Positions 34,595-46,445 of a DNA stretch of 46,579 nucleotides are shown in pieces. The DNA is taken from NCBI GenBank assembly GCA_008477525.1, contig SPDT01000020.1, positions 1 through 46,579 on the forward strand. The letters run 5' to 3'. The stretch comes from Hypomyces perniciosus (Eukaryota; Ascomycota; Sordariomycetes; Hypocreales; Hypocreaceae). Both the position numbers and the translations under genes were made by a program. The notes under the pieces were generated by a model. It saw only the letters and a program-made list of their open reading frames with translations. It did not search any database and had not been told where the DNA came from. Numbering within the stretch: the first letter of the stretch is position 1; every line of letters starts with the position of its first letter.

Positions 34595-37424
34595 TAAAAA
34601 GTATAATAAATCTATTTACATTATAATTAAATATTTAGATTAATATAGCTATTAATATTTCTGTAAGCTTTTAAATTGCTATTTTAATACTAAAAGATAG
34701 CAGCGTTTCTTTTTAGAATACCAAAATACCTACAAGTAGGTATTTGTTATAGGTAGGCTGTTTAAGTGGCTTTCAAGTAAAGATAGTACATAGTGATTGT
34801 ACCCGCTAGTTCTAGGAGCAGATATACCTTTTTCAGTCTACCTAAAAAAAAATTCAGGCGTTAGGGATCAGAGCCTCATCCATGGAATTCATTTATATTA
34901 ATAGAGTATATTATACGGAGTACTCCCTGTTTATTGTCTCAAATAGCTACATAATCTAATCACAATTCATAAATCAATGTCTTAAGAGGCAATAACCCTC
35001 GGGCGAATGATGGCCCCACAAATATACACTAGTAGTCCCTTCGAAACGCTTTAGCGGAGATATGACAGACTTTGACCAGATTTGACGTTCGGGGTCAGCA
35101 CATGTATGACAAGGGGTGTCCTAGTCGATATCTGTGTCTCCACACTTTTAAGCCGGAAATATTTTGGCCTGAATTTCTTGTTTTATTTTTTTGCCCTAGT
35201 TGTCGACGTTTCTTATGCGGAAAGCAAACAGCAGCCCTTGGTAGATTTTTATTGTATCCTATGCATATTTGGCTTAGCCTCCGTCAGTCCTTTATTACGG
35301 AATAATATCCTTAGGTAATGCGTAGTCCCTGCTAGTGCAGCTTCAATCTCAAATGCTTTTTCAGACACAAGCCGAATAGTAAAGGGGCATATACAGAGTA
35401 GATGACTAGGAAATGATTGAACTCGACGCTATTACTAAACCCAAGTTGGGTGGGAAACGTTGTTGCCTAGACACATAGAAAATACATTGTATATATAACA
35501 GAAACTGACTCGTATATTTATTACCTAACAGATCTCTTCTTGGCTTACTTAATAGCTGTGGCTGCTGGCGGCTGTGTCGAGAATACACCTCTAGCTGATC
35601 GGCTGCGGGGATGACAGCATTTGCCGAGCCAACCACGTCGTACTTCGTATTAGTACGAAAACCCGGGACTGCAAAGTACTCGTATATTTATAATAAGCAC
35701 AACAAATCGCGGCGCGGTCTTCTTTATCGCGCTACTATTACTCGTAGAAATCAGAAGGCCGTGGCTGAATCTCATCGTGCTTAGCTGACAGGGGTTTGGA
35801 CGGTACTTTTGCATAGAAAATTGTAGTGGCGAGATGTCATTCTGTTGCAGTGTTGTCTCAGCTTCCCCATATTATACTCCGTAGCCAGCTACAATTTAGT
35901 CGCATCGGTACCCGCTATGCCGAAGCACAGTCTTTACTGCAAACCATGCGATGATCACGCCCTCAAAGGAACCCTGGAATCAACACTGAATCATAGAATT
36001 TTCCGTCAAGGCGGGTGGCAATATTACGTTTATAGTTAAGTGAGACAACCTACTAGTAGTAATGGTAATGATCAACATAGCCAACAAGAACTCTATATTC
36101 TCACCGTGGAGGTTGTATTCCAATATCCGGATGATAGGCATCCAGTTTCTATCTATTCACTTATCTTGTACGAGTACATGGCTTAGGGATTGATAAAGCC
36201 AGTATCACCATGTTCCCGGTATTACTGTATATCTGGAGGGCTAGTACATTTTCATTGTTGTGCATACAGCTAATAAGGTTACGGGCATCATTTGAAACTG
36301 TGAGAACGCAACTATCATACGAGGAGGCAACAGACGCTACTTGACGATCGTCGCCCCATGTCCCAGCATCTACATAGTTCGAACACACTAGTGTTCCTTA
36401 TTCAGTATTAACAGGGCGTTTCGCTAGACTAGAACCAATTTACTAGCGAATTTAGAAGCATTTTTACCCCGCGAGCTGCCTGATCTAGAGTAGTCTATCA
36501 AGCGGCTCTCTGCAGTCAGCGTCTTCCCCGTAATAATCGGCAAAATACTCGTATTAACGTCGGATCATTGATAATTCTAACCACCATCAACTATCAGGAC
36601 TGTTGCGCACAGGTTGCGTGACCGTAGTATGGTCAAACGCTGCATAATGCCTTAGTATTCAATAACGGCCTGGTTAGGGGCATTTTACGGAATAGCAGCA
36701 ACGAATTCCTCATACTACTCATACACTACTAACAGTAGATTTCTATTAGTTCCTATTTTTTATTGCGAAGGGAGGGCCTTACACAAAACGCTTAAATATT
36801 AAGTTCTAGTGATAAATTAGGGAAACGCGGGGTTGGTTGACTAGCTTTCTAACTCGGAAAATACTAAAATAGGCAACGGTTACTTTCTAGAGTGATCTGC
36901 GAAAGCATATTCCGAATCCTGGACCCTCCAACACCGATTTACGGTTCTACCCAGTGTCAGCTGTTCAGTCCTGCAGCTTACATGGATGAATATCCACTTC
37001 GCCTTTCTACGGGGTCACTGTATCAGTCAATCCACGTCATATCTACACTATCTTGCAAAAGAGGACGTGCGCAGTGGGTATGTTGTTTATCATTATGTCT
37101 AGCGTGTTATTAGACTTGCTAATTGGTCTGTCATATGCCGTTGTCTCGTGAAGGATCATCATAGGTCCTTTTAGTGTCTCATGCAATCCACTATCGTGAG
37201 TCGCATATGACTAACTCACAAGTAACTGCGCTCCCAAGAACTACTATAAGAACAGCAAAAGAATCACATTCCGGTATCTACGAATTCACCATCAACTTCT
37301 TCTCAACTGACTTGGAGCCTTCTTTTTCTGGATCTCTCTTTGGCGATTGTCCTCTTCCTGCTTTCGCAAGATCGCCCTAAACTGCACTCAATACACTTGC
37401 GATATCTCTTCGCCACTCATCAAG
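34595..37424. other. Unique, non-RIP intergenic region upstream of the secreted-protein gene
   Basis: Base composition becomes balanced from about 34750. It holds a CGGAGTACTCC palindrome near 34918 and a short hairpin CGTAC...GTACG near 35640-35660. Several short open stretches occur (35072-35318, 35406-35636, 35845-36039, 36161-36388, 36892-37113). None shows a recognisable motif, splice structure or similarity I can name, so I do not call genes. A decayed gene cannot be excluded. Confidence 0.55.
37240..37424 (+). promoter_or_regulatory. Probable core promoter and 5' leader of the secreted-protein gene
   Basis: A weak TATA-like CTATAAGA near 37244 is followed by pyrimidine-rich stretches (37297-37335 and 37351-37365). 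CT-rich tracts often precede transcription starts in filamentous fungi. The start context CAAGATGGC fits fungal preference. Confidence 0.4.
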
Positions 37425-38060
37425 ATGGCAGTACTTCAGGTCCTCTCTGCCCTTTTTGTGGCCTGGTTATCGATTGCAAGCGCCTATCCTACCGCTGAGG
37501 TCAACCCTGCTGAGGTCAGCCCTGAGGTTAATGGCACTATTACCAAGCGATACAGGGATGGCGAGGGTTCCTACGTTGGTTCTGATGATGGTCACAGATA
37601 TGCATCTGGAGACAAATGCTGGACCGACTGGTTCGTTGTATCGCAGGGCATTGAGTACGGCAATTGGTATCCGGCTTCAAACAAAGTCTACTGTACCGGC
37701 ACCAACCTATGCAATGTTGCTAAGATGACGGGAACCCAGAACTGCGAGACATGGTCTATCAGTGTGACCGCGGGCATTCAGTCAAAGGTCTTCAACTTCG
37801 CTATTACTGCAGGATACGACGTGCAGAAGTGCAAATCTGCCGCGGATACTACGACATGCAGCTGGAATGATGGCCAATGCCATATCATCTGGGCTCAACA
37901 GCAGTATCTTGTGCAGAAGGGATACCAGCGACGACGATGCCACAAGTTCGGCAAGAAAACGGGCGATGACTATACGGCCTGGATGAACGAATGGACACAC
38001 AGGGCACCTACTTCGTCTCTCAACTATGGATGCGGCAGCAAGTGTAGCGACTCGCCTTAA
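37425..38060 (+). CDS. Secreted cysteine-rich protein with Kex2-type propeptide (effector candidate)
   Basis: 211 residues, one exon. I choose the ATG at 37425 rather than the in-frame one at 37347 because it puts a signal peptide at the very N-terminus (residues 1-20, hydrophobic, ending IASA) and has context CAAGATGGC. Residues 21-42 form a short propeptide with two AEV(N/S)P units, an N-glycosylation site at Asn36 and a Lys41-Arg42 Kex2 site. The mature part has ten cysteines (65, 90, 96, 107, 136, 145, 152, 172, 203, 207). That even number suits disulphide bonding in an extracellular protein. A conspicuous core is CSWNDGQCHIIW (145-156), followed by a basic KGYQRRRC (165-172). I do not recognise the family. 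Its place between RIP-ruined transposons, about 8.5 kb from the telomere, with no RIP damage of its own, suits a fast-evolving secreted effector or antagonist. That role is inference. Confidence 0.88.
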   Translation: MAVLQVLSALFVAWLSIASAYPTAEVNPAEVSPEVNGTITKRYRDGEGSYVGSDDGHRYASGDKCWTDWFVVSQGIEYGNWYPASNKVYCTGTNLCNVAKMTGTQNCETWSISVTAGIQSKVFNFAITAGYDVQKCKSAADTTTCSWNDGQCHIIWAQQQYLVQKGYQRRRCHKFGKKTGDDYTAWMNEWTHRAPTSSLNYGCGSKCSDSP

Positions 38061-38784
38061 TGGCTCGGTTAGGAGTGGGATCATAACCTTAATGTCAACC
38101 CAATCAACAATTGCCCCAATTGGATCAATTACAGGACTGTCGATCTCAGGACTAGATCCATAGGTCAATGCAACCCTCAAGAACCCGGAGCTATGAAACC
38201 ACATATACATATCTGTTTTATAGCTCCTCTTTATGTATTTAAGCAGCACCTTTTTATTCGTTTACTTAGTTCGTATATATACATACACACACAGATATAT
38301 ATATACTGTATATACATATAAGCATCCATCTATAAATATATATATACATTACTTTTGCAAGATATCCTTAAGCTTAAGATTTTCTAGTAATTGCTTACTA
38401 TACTTTATGTATTATATCTAGAAGGGCTTTTATCCCATTGACGGCTTAGTTAGATTGTGATAACAAATGACCAACTGCTCCACCCCGGCTTCGTAAAGTT
38501 GTCAATTCGGCCAACTCTGTTTATCTTAACATTTGTGGCCTTACTAATTTTCACTTACTTGCTGTTACCCCCAATCTCTCGCTCATGGACGCACAGCCAC
38601 CCTCTCCAAGGCCAAGTCGCGTTTTAGACAGGGAGCGGAAACGCGCCGCTCGTGCATACATTGCGAAAGCCAACATAGATACCCCACAACAGCCTCAGAA
38701 TCAGCGTCTGACCCCATATATATAGGTGCGATGTCTGTTATCGATAAAAGGAGAGGTGTAATAGAGGAATTCCTTGCCGGAGGT
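38061..38784. other. 3' flank of the secreted-protein gene and spacer; one short ORF
   Basis: 38061-38420 is probably the 3' untranslated and downstream region, turning into TATA-type dinucleotide repeats near 38270-38350. At 38585-38725 an ATG opens a 46-codon plus-strand stretch starting MDAQPPSPRPSR, Pro/Arg/Gln-rich. It could be the orphan N-terminus of a lost gene. I see nothing else between 38430 and 38780. Confidence 0.4.
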
Positions 38785-39130
38785 GCTTCTGGCTCCCTTT
38801 AAGCTATAGTCTCCTTTAAAGATCGCTAATATCTTTAATCCTTTTCTTACTTTATATAGCTTTAATATATGATTTATTTACAGTTTTTATTTAATTTTTA
38901 AGCAGCAGCAATTAAATAATCTCTTTTTAATAAAGTATAAAGGTTTAGCTATATAGATAATATAGTGTTTTATTTATTAACAACTTTTTTAACCAGATAA
39001 TAGTTTAAGCTATAACTATAGTTTAAAAGCTTTAGTAATAAGGTAAAAATAATATTATATTATTTAATCCTAGGAAAATAAAAGTAATATACTTTTTAAA
39101 ATACTATTTATTAAATAATTTACTAGTAAT
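38785..39130 (+). pseudogene. LINE reverse transcriptase fragment
   Basis: Plus-strand frames give ISLILFLLYIALIYDL (about 38832-38880), the RT segment before the catalytic motif. After a frame change comes FSYIDNIVFYLL (about 38930-38968), the YxDD region with Asp-Asn. A related copy of the second half is at 40465-40670. The Copia fragment follows directly. No ends seen. Confidence 0.68.
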
Positions 39131-39134
39131 ATAT

Positions 39135-40455
39135 ACTAATATTATTAGCGAAAGAAGTATTACTTAAAGCAGTTAAAACCTATATTTCTCTTCTCCCTTT
39201 ATATTAAAGAGCTAGGAAACGCTATATATATAAATAGCGGATTAGTTAATTAACTGCTTTAAAGTACTTTTTACTAGGGTTAATTAAAAACTGTAATAAA
39301 AAGGCGCTATATACTATATTAAGCTTTATTATAATAGCTATATAAAACACTAATCCTACTTTCTTTTAATATATTTTAATAATTGCTTTTAAAGCTTACA
39401 ATATACTTTTTTAAAGCTGTATAATAGGTATTAGAATTATTAAAAGCTATATTCCTTTATTAAGCTTAAATTGTTTTGCAATTTTCTTAAAATAAATTTT
39501 ACAAGAAAACTATATCTTATACTTTATATAGTTATAGGCAATCTTAATCCTTAAAAACTATTATATATCTCCTTTACTATAAAGCTTATATTTTACTTTT
39601 AAAGTGTTTAGTAGCTAAATATAAAGAGCTTGATTATTATAATAATATATAATTAAGATATTCTTTATATAAAATATAATAAAGATTTTCCAAGCTTTAT
39701 TATAAAAGAGATAAAGCTCTTTAAAGCGTAAGATTAACCTTTATTATATTAAGGTTAAAGATAGTTTATTAAACTATAGCTTTAATAAATCCTTTAGCCT
39801 ATATAAAGCTTTAGTAAGCTTTAAATAGACATTTAGCTACTTAAAACCATTAAAGAGTTTATATATAACTAGTTTTAAGTTTTTATCCTTTAAAGTATTA
39901 GAAAAAGCATTTTTAGTATTATACTACTTTAATTTAAAGTTAAATCTTACTGTAAAAGCAATAAATATATAAAAAGAATATACTATAAATATAACTATAT
40001 ATATACTCTGTTGGGTTAAGTAGGCTGGGGCACTACCGCTTGTTAGCGCTAAGGCCAGCGCTAGGGAGCTTTTATCTGCTTTGTCAGCAGATACAAGCTG
40101 ATATATATATCGCATAAGAGATGTGTTAGACTATGCAGGCGCTTATAAAGCGCCTGCATACAGCTTCTTCTTTGTGTTAGCTATATATATATATAGCGAG
40201 GCCACTACAGTATATTCTCTTTTATAGAATCAAGCTTTGTTTCCTATCTCTCTATACTCTATATAGCTGTGCCGCGCTCCGCTATATACTCTATATAGTA
40301 AAGTACTTTTATAAATCCTTACAGACTATAAAGTAAACTTTATAGTATTTTAAATTTTTATTTTAATTAAACTTATAAATAAAACCTTAATATATAAATA
40401 GTAGCTTTATTATTGCCTTTAAGTATAGTATTTTTTATTAGGTTCCTTTTATATG
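39135..40455 (-). mobile_element. Second Copia fragment (RT region), RIP-mutated, with a solo LTR inside
   Basis: The 39135-40008 part aligns with 8125-9024, and 40292-40455 aligns with 20395-20590. It therefore keeps the Copia RT region that LINE A separates in the first copy. It has a single copy of the 35-bp segment duplicated at 8623. It is more heavily altered than the first copy: no open stretch over 60 codons remains in the RT. Both ends are truncated; no LTR of its own seen. Confidence 0.82.
40009..40286 (-). repeat. Copia solo LTR (278 bp)
   Basis: Starts TGTTGGGTTAAG on the plus strand as written, the LTR start in the same sense as minus-strand reading of 24767-25032, and ends CCGCTATA. 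A perfect 5-bp TSD, TACTC, lies at 40004-40008 and 40287-40291. The undisturbed Copia sequence at 20385-20400 confirms the empty site. Read as an insertion, the LTR lies in the opposite sense to the LTRs of the first Copia. The strand here follows the window. Confidence 0.87.
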
Positions 40456-40464
40456 CAAAGAAGC

Positions 40465-42230
40465 TTTAAATATATAAATAATATAGTACTTTTATTTATT
40501 AAAGACTCTTTAAACTAAATAGCAGCCTAATCTATAGCTATAGGCTAGAAACCTTAGTAATATAATAAAGAGAATATAATTTTATTTAATCCTAGAAAAA
40601 TAAAAGTAATATATTTTTAATATACTACTTATAAAATAACCTATTAGTAATATATAATAATATTAACAAAACTACTTTTATAAAAAGCAATTAAGTAACT
40701 AAATATCTTTTCTAATTAAAAGCTTAGCTTTAATATAATAAATAAAGGAATAGGCTACAATGGCCTATATAGTAATAAATATATTATATAATATCTTAAA
40801 CTTTATATACAAAGCTGCCTTATACTTTATATAAAAAGTAGTCTATATATATATAAAACTAGTATTTTACTATAAGTAAAAACTATAATATAAACGCCTA
40901 AATATATATAAAATACAATATTGCTTTAATAATATATTCTTAGTCTTTAAATTAACTATATAAGCTATCCTCCCTATATAAATAATAACCTTTATACTAA
41001 TTCTTTATAAAGAAAGTATAATTTCTTTTATAATATAACTCTTTAATACTTAAAAACTTTAATTTATAACTAAAGTACTATTATTAAGAAATAAATATCT
41101 CTTTATTTATAAAGTTTAACTAAGTTAGCGCCTATTTAAATAAACTATAGCTATATTTATAATAAAACTATAATAAATTATATCATTTACTAAAAGCTAC
41201 CTAAAACTAGCCCTTTTCCTTAAACTAACTAAAACTTTAACCCTTTACTTAAATATTAAACTATAAATCCAGTAAAAGTAAAGCTTTAAATAATTTATAT
41301 ATATAAATAACCTTATATACTATATAACACTAAGTAATGAAGTTAAAGCTATTAAAGAATTTAATAACTAAATAATTATAGTATTTATAAATAGCTTATA
41401 GTTTATTATAAAAGCTATTAACAATAGCTTTTTTATATAATAAAATAATAAAGAAGTCTTAATAGAATATAGTTAACTTAACTTAATTAAAGTATTTAAT
41501 AGTAAAGCAGTTAAGGCTTTAAAAAGGCTTAAAGTTACTTTAATTAATAATAATAATATAAAGGATATTATTGTTTATTTAAATAATATAACTGTAATAT
41601 ATTATTTAGAATGTATACCTTTAAATTTATTATAATAAGTCTTTATTAAATTTTAAAAATTAAAAAGTATATATAATAAAAAAATATATATTTAATAGTA
41701 CTTTAGTTATTAAAGGATATAAAGGAATAAAGCTGTAAATTAATAAATAAAACTAAGTTATAAATAATTAAAGCTAACTAATATAATACCTATATTTATT
41801 TTCCTTTAATAAAAAGTTAAAGTAAAATTAAAGATTAGCTTTAAAAGTTAATAGGAAAAGAATATACGTAATATATACTATTTATTTAAATTAACAGTAA
41901 ACTTTAAATACTTTAAAAAACTAATAATTTTATAGGGAGAACTTTATTATTTATTAGCTGCTAGGTTTTAATATAGGGATTTCGCGCAGTATTATATATA
42001 TTTCTAGTATAAAGATATATTAATATTAATAACCTATAGTTATAATAAAAACAAAGTATATAATTATATATTTTATAACAGGAAAATTAGTAAAATATAA
42101 TAATAAAGACTAGCTTTTTTAATTTATAAACTAACCTATTATTTATTAAAGTTTAGCTATAACCTCTTCCTTTTAGATAACGCAGGCGTTTAACTTTTTT
42201 AATAAAATATACCTATACTATTAAAAAATC
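40465..42230 (+). pseudogene. LINE pol fragment: end of RT through RNase H
   Basis: The plus strand begins with NNIVLLFIKDSL (RT catalytic region, about 40468-40500). Reading TAA/TAG as Gln, it continues to an RNase H of the I/Tad type: VYLNNITVIYYLECIPLN near 41573-41630, then QVFIKF near 41637-41654. A C-terminal region follows, with TNNFIGRTLLFISC near 41920-41965. Coding similarity fades near 42230. This is a different subfamily from LINE A. It is very AT-rich and dead. Confidence 0.7.
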
Positions 42231-42239
42231 CTAACTTTA

Positions 42240-42880
42240 TTTAACTTTAATTATTTAAATTATTCTTTCTTTTATTTGTACTTTATCTATTTAAAGGATT
42301 TATTTATAGTTTACTATTAAGTCGCTTATAAATCGATTAAAGCTAGCTTATTAGGCTAAAGCCTAGGGTTAACATACTATATAAAACTCTTATGTCTCCT
42401 TAACCTATTAATAGGAGTAGAGCTAGAAGACTATGCCCTTTAAGGCAATAAAAACAATATAGGAGAGCTTATCTATTTATTAGTAATACTATAGCTAGAC
42501 CTAGTATAGTATATCCTTTTACTTTACTGGGATTAATGGCCTTTATACTATAGAATATTAATAGGATATTATTATTATTATTAAATGACTGAGAACTAGG
42601 ATAAACTTTGTAAAAGATACCCGCTAACTCTGCTAATACTCAGCTTAATAATATCCCTCTTATCCTCTAGCTTTACTATTGCGGAGCAGTTAGCTAGAAT
42701 TAAGAAGTTCTTTAACGGAAAGAATAACAATAAATATAACCAGTCCTTAACTTAAATTAAAGATACTATTAGATTTAAGATTTCCTGGCTATAGCGAGAC
42801 TGTAAGGATATCGTAGCCTGGATTAAGGTAAACAGCTATTCCGTATAAGCAGAGTATTTATAAGGTAGTGTACTTTACTT
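42240..42880. other. Unassigned RIP-altered sequence
   Basis: Base composition becomes less AT-rich toward the right. A plus-strand frame near 42675-42840 reads FTIAEQLARIKKFFNGKN and continues with few stops to KDIVAWIKVNSYS. This looks like a decayed protein C-terminus, but I cannot name a family. Confidence 0.35.
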
Positions 42881-42989
42881 TATGTATATCTATAATAAAA
42901 AGAACCATTTTAATTTACTTGTTTGCCGTTTTATTACACTCCCTATAAATACTCTCGTGAAAGGAGGATGTGGAAGAAAGTAACTATAT

Positions 42990-43831
42990 AACTGCGATCT
43001 GTCGACGGCACCGAAATCCGTCTTGTTAGATTCGTGCCCAAGTCGACGCGATCTGATCTGACCGTATAAAGGGCAGCAGTGTTCGCTTTTGGGGGTGGCA
43101 TGGTTGCAGGAAATGTCTATCATTTTCGCAATATGATTTCGGAACTAGCTAAGGACAGCAGCACTTAAGTTTTTGCGGTGGAATATCGCATAACCCCCAA
43201 GAATGCGGCTGTAGCTGCTGCTAAGGACTTTTATGCAGCTATCGAGTGGTTCCAAGGCAACTCTAAATCCTTTAATATTGATCCAGCACGGATTGTCATG
43301 ATTGGTTACAGTAGTTACAGTGCAGGAGGAGGAATTGCTGCTGCCTTAATGACCAGAGATAAAGGATTAAGTCCCCCGGTGGCAGGTCAGCTACTTCATT
43401 ATCTTATATTGGATGACAAGACGGAGGCCAAGGAGAGTGATCCTTTATTGGAATATCTAACTTGGTCTGCGGAAGCGAACGACATTGTATAGGCCGCGTA
43501 TACTGGACAAACCAGACGTGAGATTTGCTTTAAAGTATGCATTTGTGAAATCGAGGCTGATATCTTAATAATAGCGGAGAGAACCGATTTGAATATCTTA
43601 TATTATATTGCACCGGCGTGTGCGGTAGGTGTGAGCGGTCTGCTAGCCACTTTCATTGATGTGGGAGGGCTGGGTTTGTTTAGGAATGAAGACGTTATAT
43701 TTGCGGCTCGGCCTGCACAATCTAACGTGCAGGCTGAGTTCTATCTCTACCCTGGTATCCCGCACGCTTTCGAAATAGTTGCACCTAACATGCGCATTAT
43801 CCGACAAGTCAAGGCGAATTACACTAGGTAG
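42990..43831 (+). pseudogene. Alpha/beta-hydrolase (HSL/esterase-like) pseudogene
   Basis: One plus-strand frame runs from about 43000 to the stop at 43831, with in-frame stops at 43067, 43166 and 43490. Recognisable family parts: GTEIRLVRFVPKS; FGGGMVAGNVYHFRN (oxyanion motif, normally HGGG, the His lost); VEYRITPK (43178 on); the nucleophile region IGYSSYSAGGG (43301-43330); PPVAGQLLHYLILDD; and FYLYPGIPHAFE with the catalytic His. The Ser elbow, GxSxG in intact members, is stretched by a 9-bp tandem duplication. The acid residue region reads GGLGLFRNED, where GLD is usual. No start codon is preserved. Members hydrolyse short esters. This copy is inactive; decay is mild compared with the flanking transposons, suggesting a former host gene. 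Confidence 0.85.
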
Positions 43832-44342
43832 GTTTTGAAAATGATATTAGGATATCTCAGTTTATTAACTCCTCTATTACGATATGCTCCTGGCCCTGCC
43901 ATTTAATAAGCATAGCAGAAGCATTCTGCCAACTATATATATTAGACTTGTCCAAGAAGCCAATCCTTTGGTGAGGTTATAGGTATAATTTGATAAGGCA
44001 GACAATTAAAGGTATCTCAATCTGGCCCTCCAATCTACTGCTGTTTATCGCCACGCCCTTAATAACAGGGGCGCCAAAGCGTGCACTGTATCCATCCATG
44101 AACTGACAGTTTTAGCGTCTATGAATGGTGCTTTGTGTTGGGGTCTGAACAATGGAAATCCCTTCGGAGACTCCATGTCTACAGTTCTGGTTGCAGAGGC
44201 AAAGTGACTGCAATTATATGGAAATTGGAGTGTGGACTTATATGATCCCATGGTAGCATATAATAACTCAACAATTAGCGCTCGTTATGCGTTAAAATAT
44301 GCCCTAGCTATATTCATATCTATATGTCTATTAACATGTAAT
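43832..44342. other. Spacer; weak minus-strand open stretch
   Basis: Balanced composition. A minus-strand stretch at 44251-44045 (68 codons, with an internal Met before ESPKGFPLFRPQHKAPFID) has ordinary codon use but no recognisable motif. It could be the 5' end of a lost gene. I do not call it. Confidence 0.35.
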
Positions 44343-46445
44343 CAAGCTTCCCTCCTATACCTACAGGTACCCTACCTTTTAGGTGCCTACTCACTAAAAT
44401 TCACAACCTTTTAACTAGCTATTAAGAAAAATAAACTTAATAACGCTCCCTCGCCCCTCCTAGGCATTTAAAGAAAGATAGCGAATATTATTAGACTTTA
44501 AGTGAATTAGGGATAACTGAACCTTACTGCCGCTAAGCAGGCAGTAATCTAGCAATTTAAGAAAAAAAGCACTCTTTTACTTTTAGGATAAAGAGGAACT
44601 ATAGTCCTCCCGCTTACGCCTAAAAAAACACTATATTAATAATAAATGTATTAAAACTGATATCCTTAGATTTAATTTCGGCTTTAATATAAAACCTAGC
44701 GTCTTTCTCTTTTTAAAAAAGACTTAAAAAGGCTTCTCTTTTTCCCTTTAAAGCAAGCTAATAAAAGTACCTGCCTTTAATAATAGCAAGTAGTTTACTG
44801 CAGTTTATCAAATTTTATATAGATTAAAGAAATTAACGCAATTTAGAGAGCTAGATAAAAAGTTTTATTTTTAATAGCCTAAACTATTAACAACTGCCTA
44901 GCTAAATATTAAAGAAAATACTATTTCCTGGCTACCTTATAAGTAAATAAAGCGTTTATTAATACTTTTAAAAGCCTCCTTTCTCTAAAAGCTTTTATAG
45001 ACTTTAAAAAGTTAAATAAAAGTCCTTTTTTAACTTAATTAATAACTATATAGCTAATTAGTAAAAAGACTTATTAAAACAATAAGCAATAATAAACTAA
45101 ACCTTACCCTTTAATTTAAATTAACCTAGGCACCTTACTGGCAATTAATAGCTTAAAGTAAATATATAGGCTATAATTGCAGCTAAAGGTATAAATAAAA
45201 ACCCTTTAATAAGAAAAGAAAATAAACTTATTTCGCAGAATAATAAAGGGCCAGCCTTTATTATAAAAAACAATTTAATTAAATAAGATATAACTTTTAA
45301 AAAACCTAATAATAAAATCTTTCTTTAGGTCCCTTTAAACTATAGCTAGAGAAAGATTACTGCTATTAAAGCTAGGCAAGAAATTATTAAAATCAGAAAG
45401 CTTAAAAATAAAAATATTACTTACTTTCAGGAAATAAAGTTAAGCTTTACACTAAAAACTAATAATAAAAAAACCAAACAGAAAATCCTTACCTTAAGTT
45501 TAACTGTAAAGGCTAGCAGCTTAAAGATTAAGTAAGTATATATATAAAGGAGTTTTTTTATATAAAGTATTCCTAAATACTATACTAATACTTTAAGCAC
45601 CTTCCCTATTAATATATTAATCTTAATTAAAGCTTAAAGGAATATTAGGTTTAAAGAACCTTTAGTCTTTTATTAAAAAGCCCTTTTTAGTAAAACTATT
45701 AATACCTACTACTACTTTATTTCTTTTAAAAAGGAAATTAAAATAGGCTTTAAACTCTTTAACTGCTTAGCCTTAGTAAAGCTTTAAACTTAAAGGGTAT
45801 AGGTAACCTAATATAATAAATGCCTTAACTTTTATAACCCTTAAAGGTATACTAGAACTATATACTATAAGAAATATAACAAGCCTGCCTTTTAATATAC
45901 TAGTAAAAATAGGAACTGCAATAACCTTATTTAATATATTAACTGCCTTAAACTTTATTAATTTAATACTTTAAATTATTATATATATCTAACTATTAAA
46001 AATAATATAAAAGTATATACTATTAAATAGTAATTTAAGAGTATTAAAAAACTTAAAACTTAGAAGTTTTAAAAAGGAACCTTGCCCCTTTTGCCTCTAA
46101 GCCTAGACCTAGCGCACTTAAAGGAGGAGCTCTTTAAGCCACTTTAGCTAGATCTTCTACTACTTCTAAGGCCTAGATTTAAAGACCTTTTCCTTTAAGC
46201 AGGATAATACCTTTTGCCCCTATAATAAAGCCCCTGTAAAATAAAATCAATTTAATAAATATCTCTAATAATTTATTAAAGGAAAGCTTACTAGCTTACT
46301 CTGCAATAAAAGTTACTAATTTTAATAACTTTATAAATAATACTTTAAAGGAATCCCTTAAAGGAAATAAACTTTATAAGTTTAATCTATAAATAATAAA
46401 CCCTATTAAAACTGCTAAAAAAACTTTAACTTAAAAATCTTTTAA
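44343..46445 (+). mobile_element. LINE D: Tad-like LINE cut by the telomere
   Basis: The 5' end CAAGCTTCCCTCC matches LINE C and LINE A. The 5' region (to about 44630) is followed by ORF1 with Cys-rich knuckle codons near 45765-45955. The alignment with LINE C (minus, 31885 down to about 30320) is continuous until AAATCTTTTAAG at about 46446. There LINE C goes on with TTAATAT, while this copy passes directly into GGGTTAGGG. So the copy keeps its 5' 2.1 kb and lacks its 3' 3.8 kb, the reverse of usual LINE 5' truncation. Confidence 0.87.

Noticed and set aside
35072..37380. Several 60-80 codon open stretches upstream of the secreted-protein gene
   Set aside because: No motif, overlapping frames, no consistent splice sites; expected by chance in balanced-composition DNA.
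37456..38249. Overlapping open stretches in other frames of the secreted-protein gene (90 and 155 codons)
   Set aside because: Shadows of the real frame at 37425-38060, which alone has a signal peptide and regular Cys spacing.
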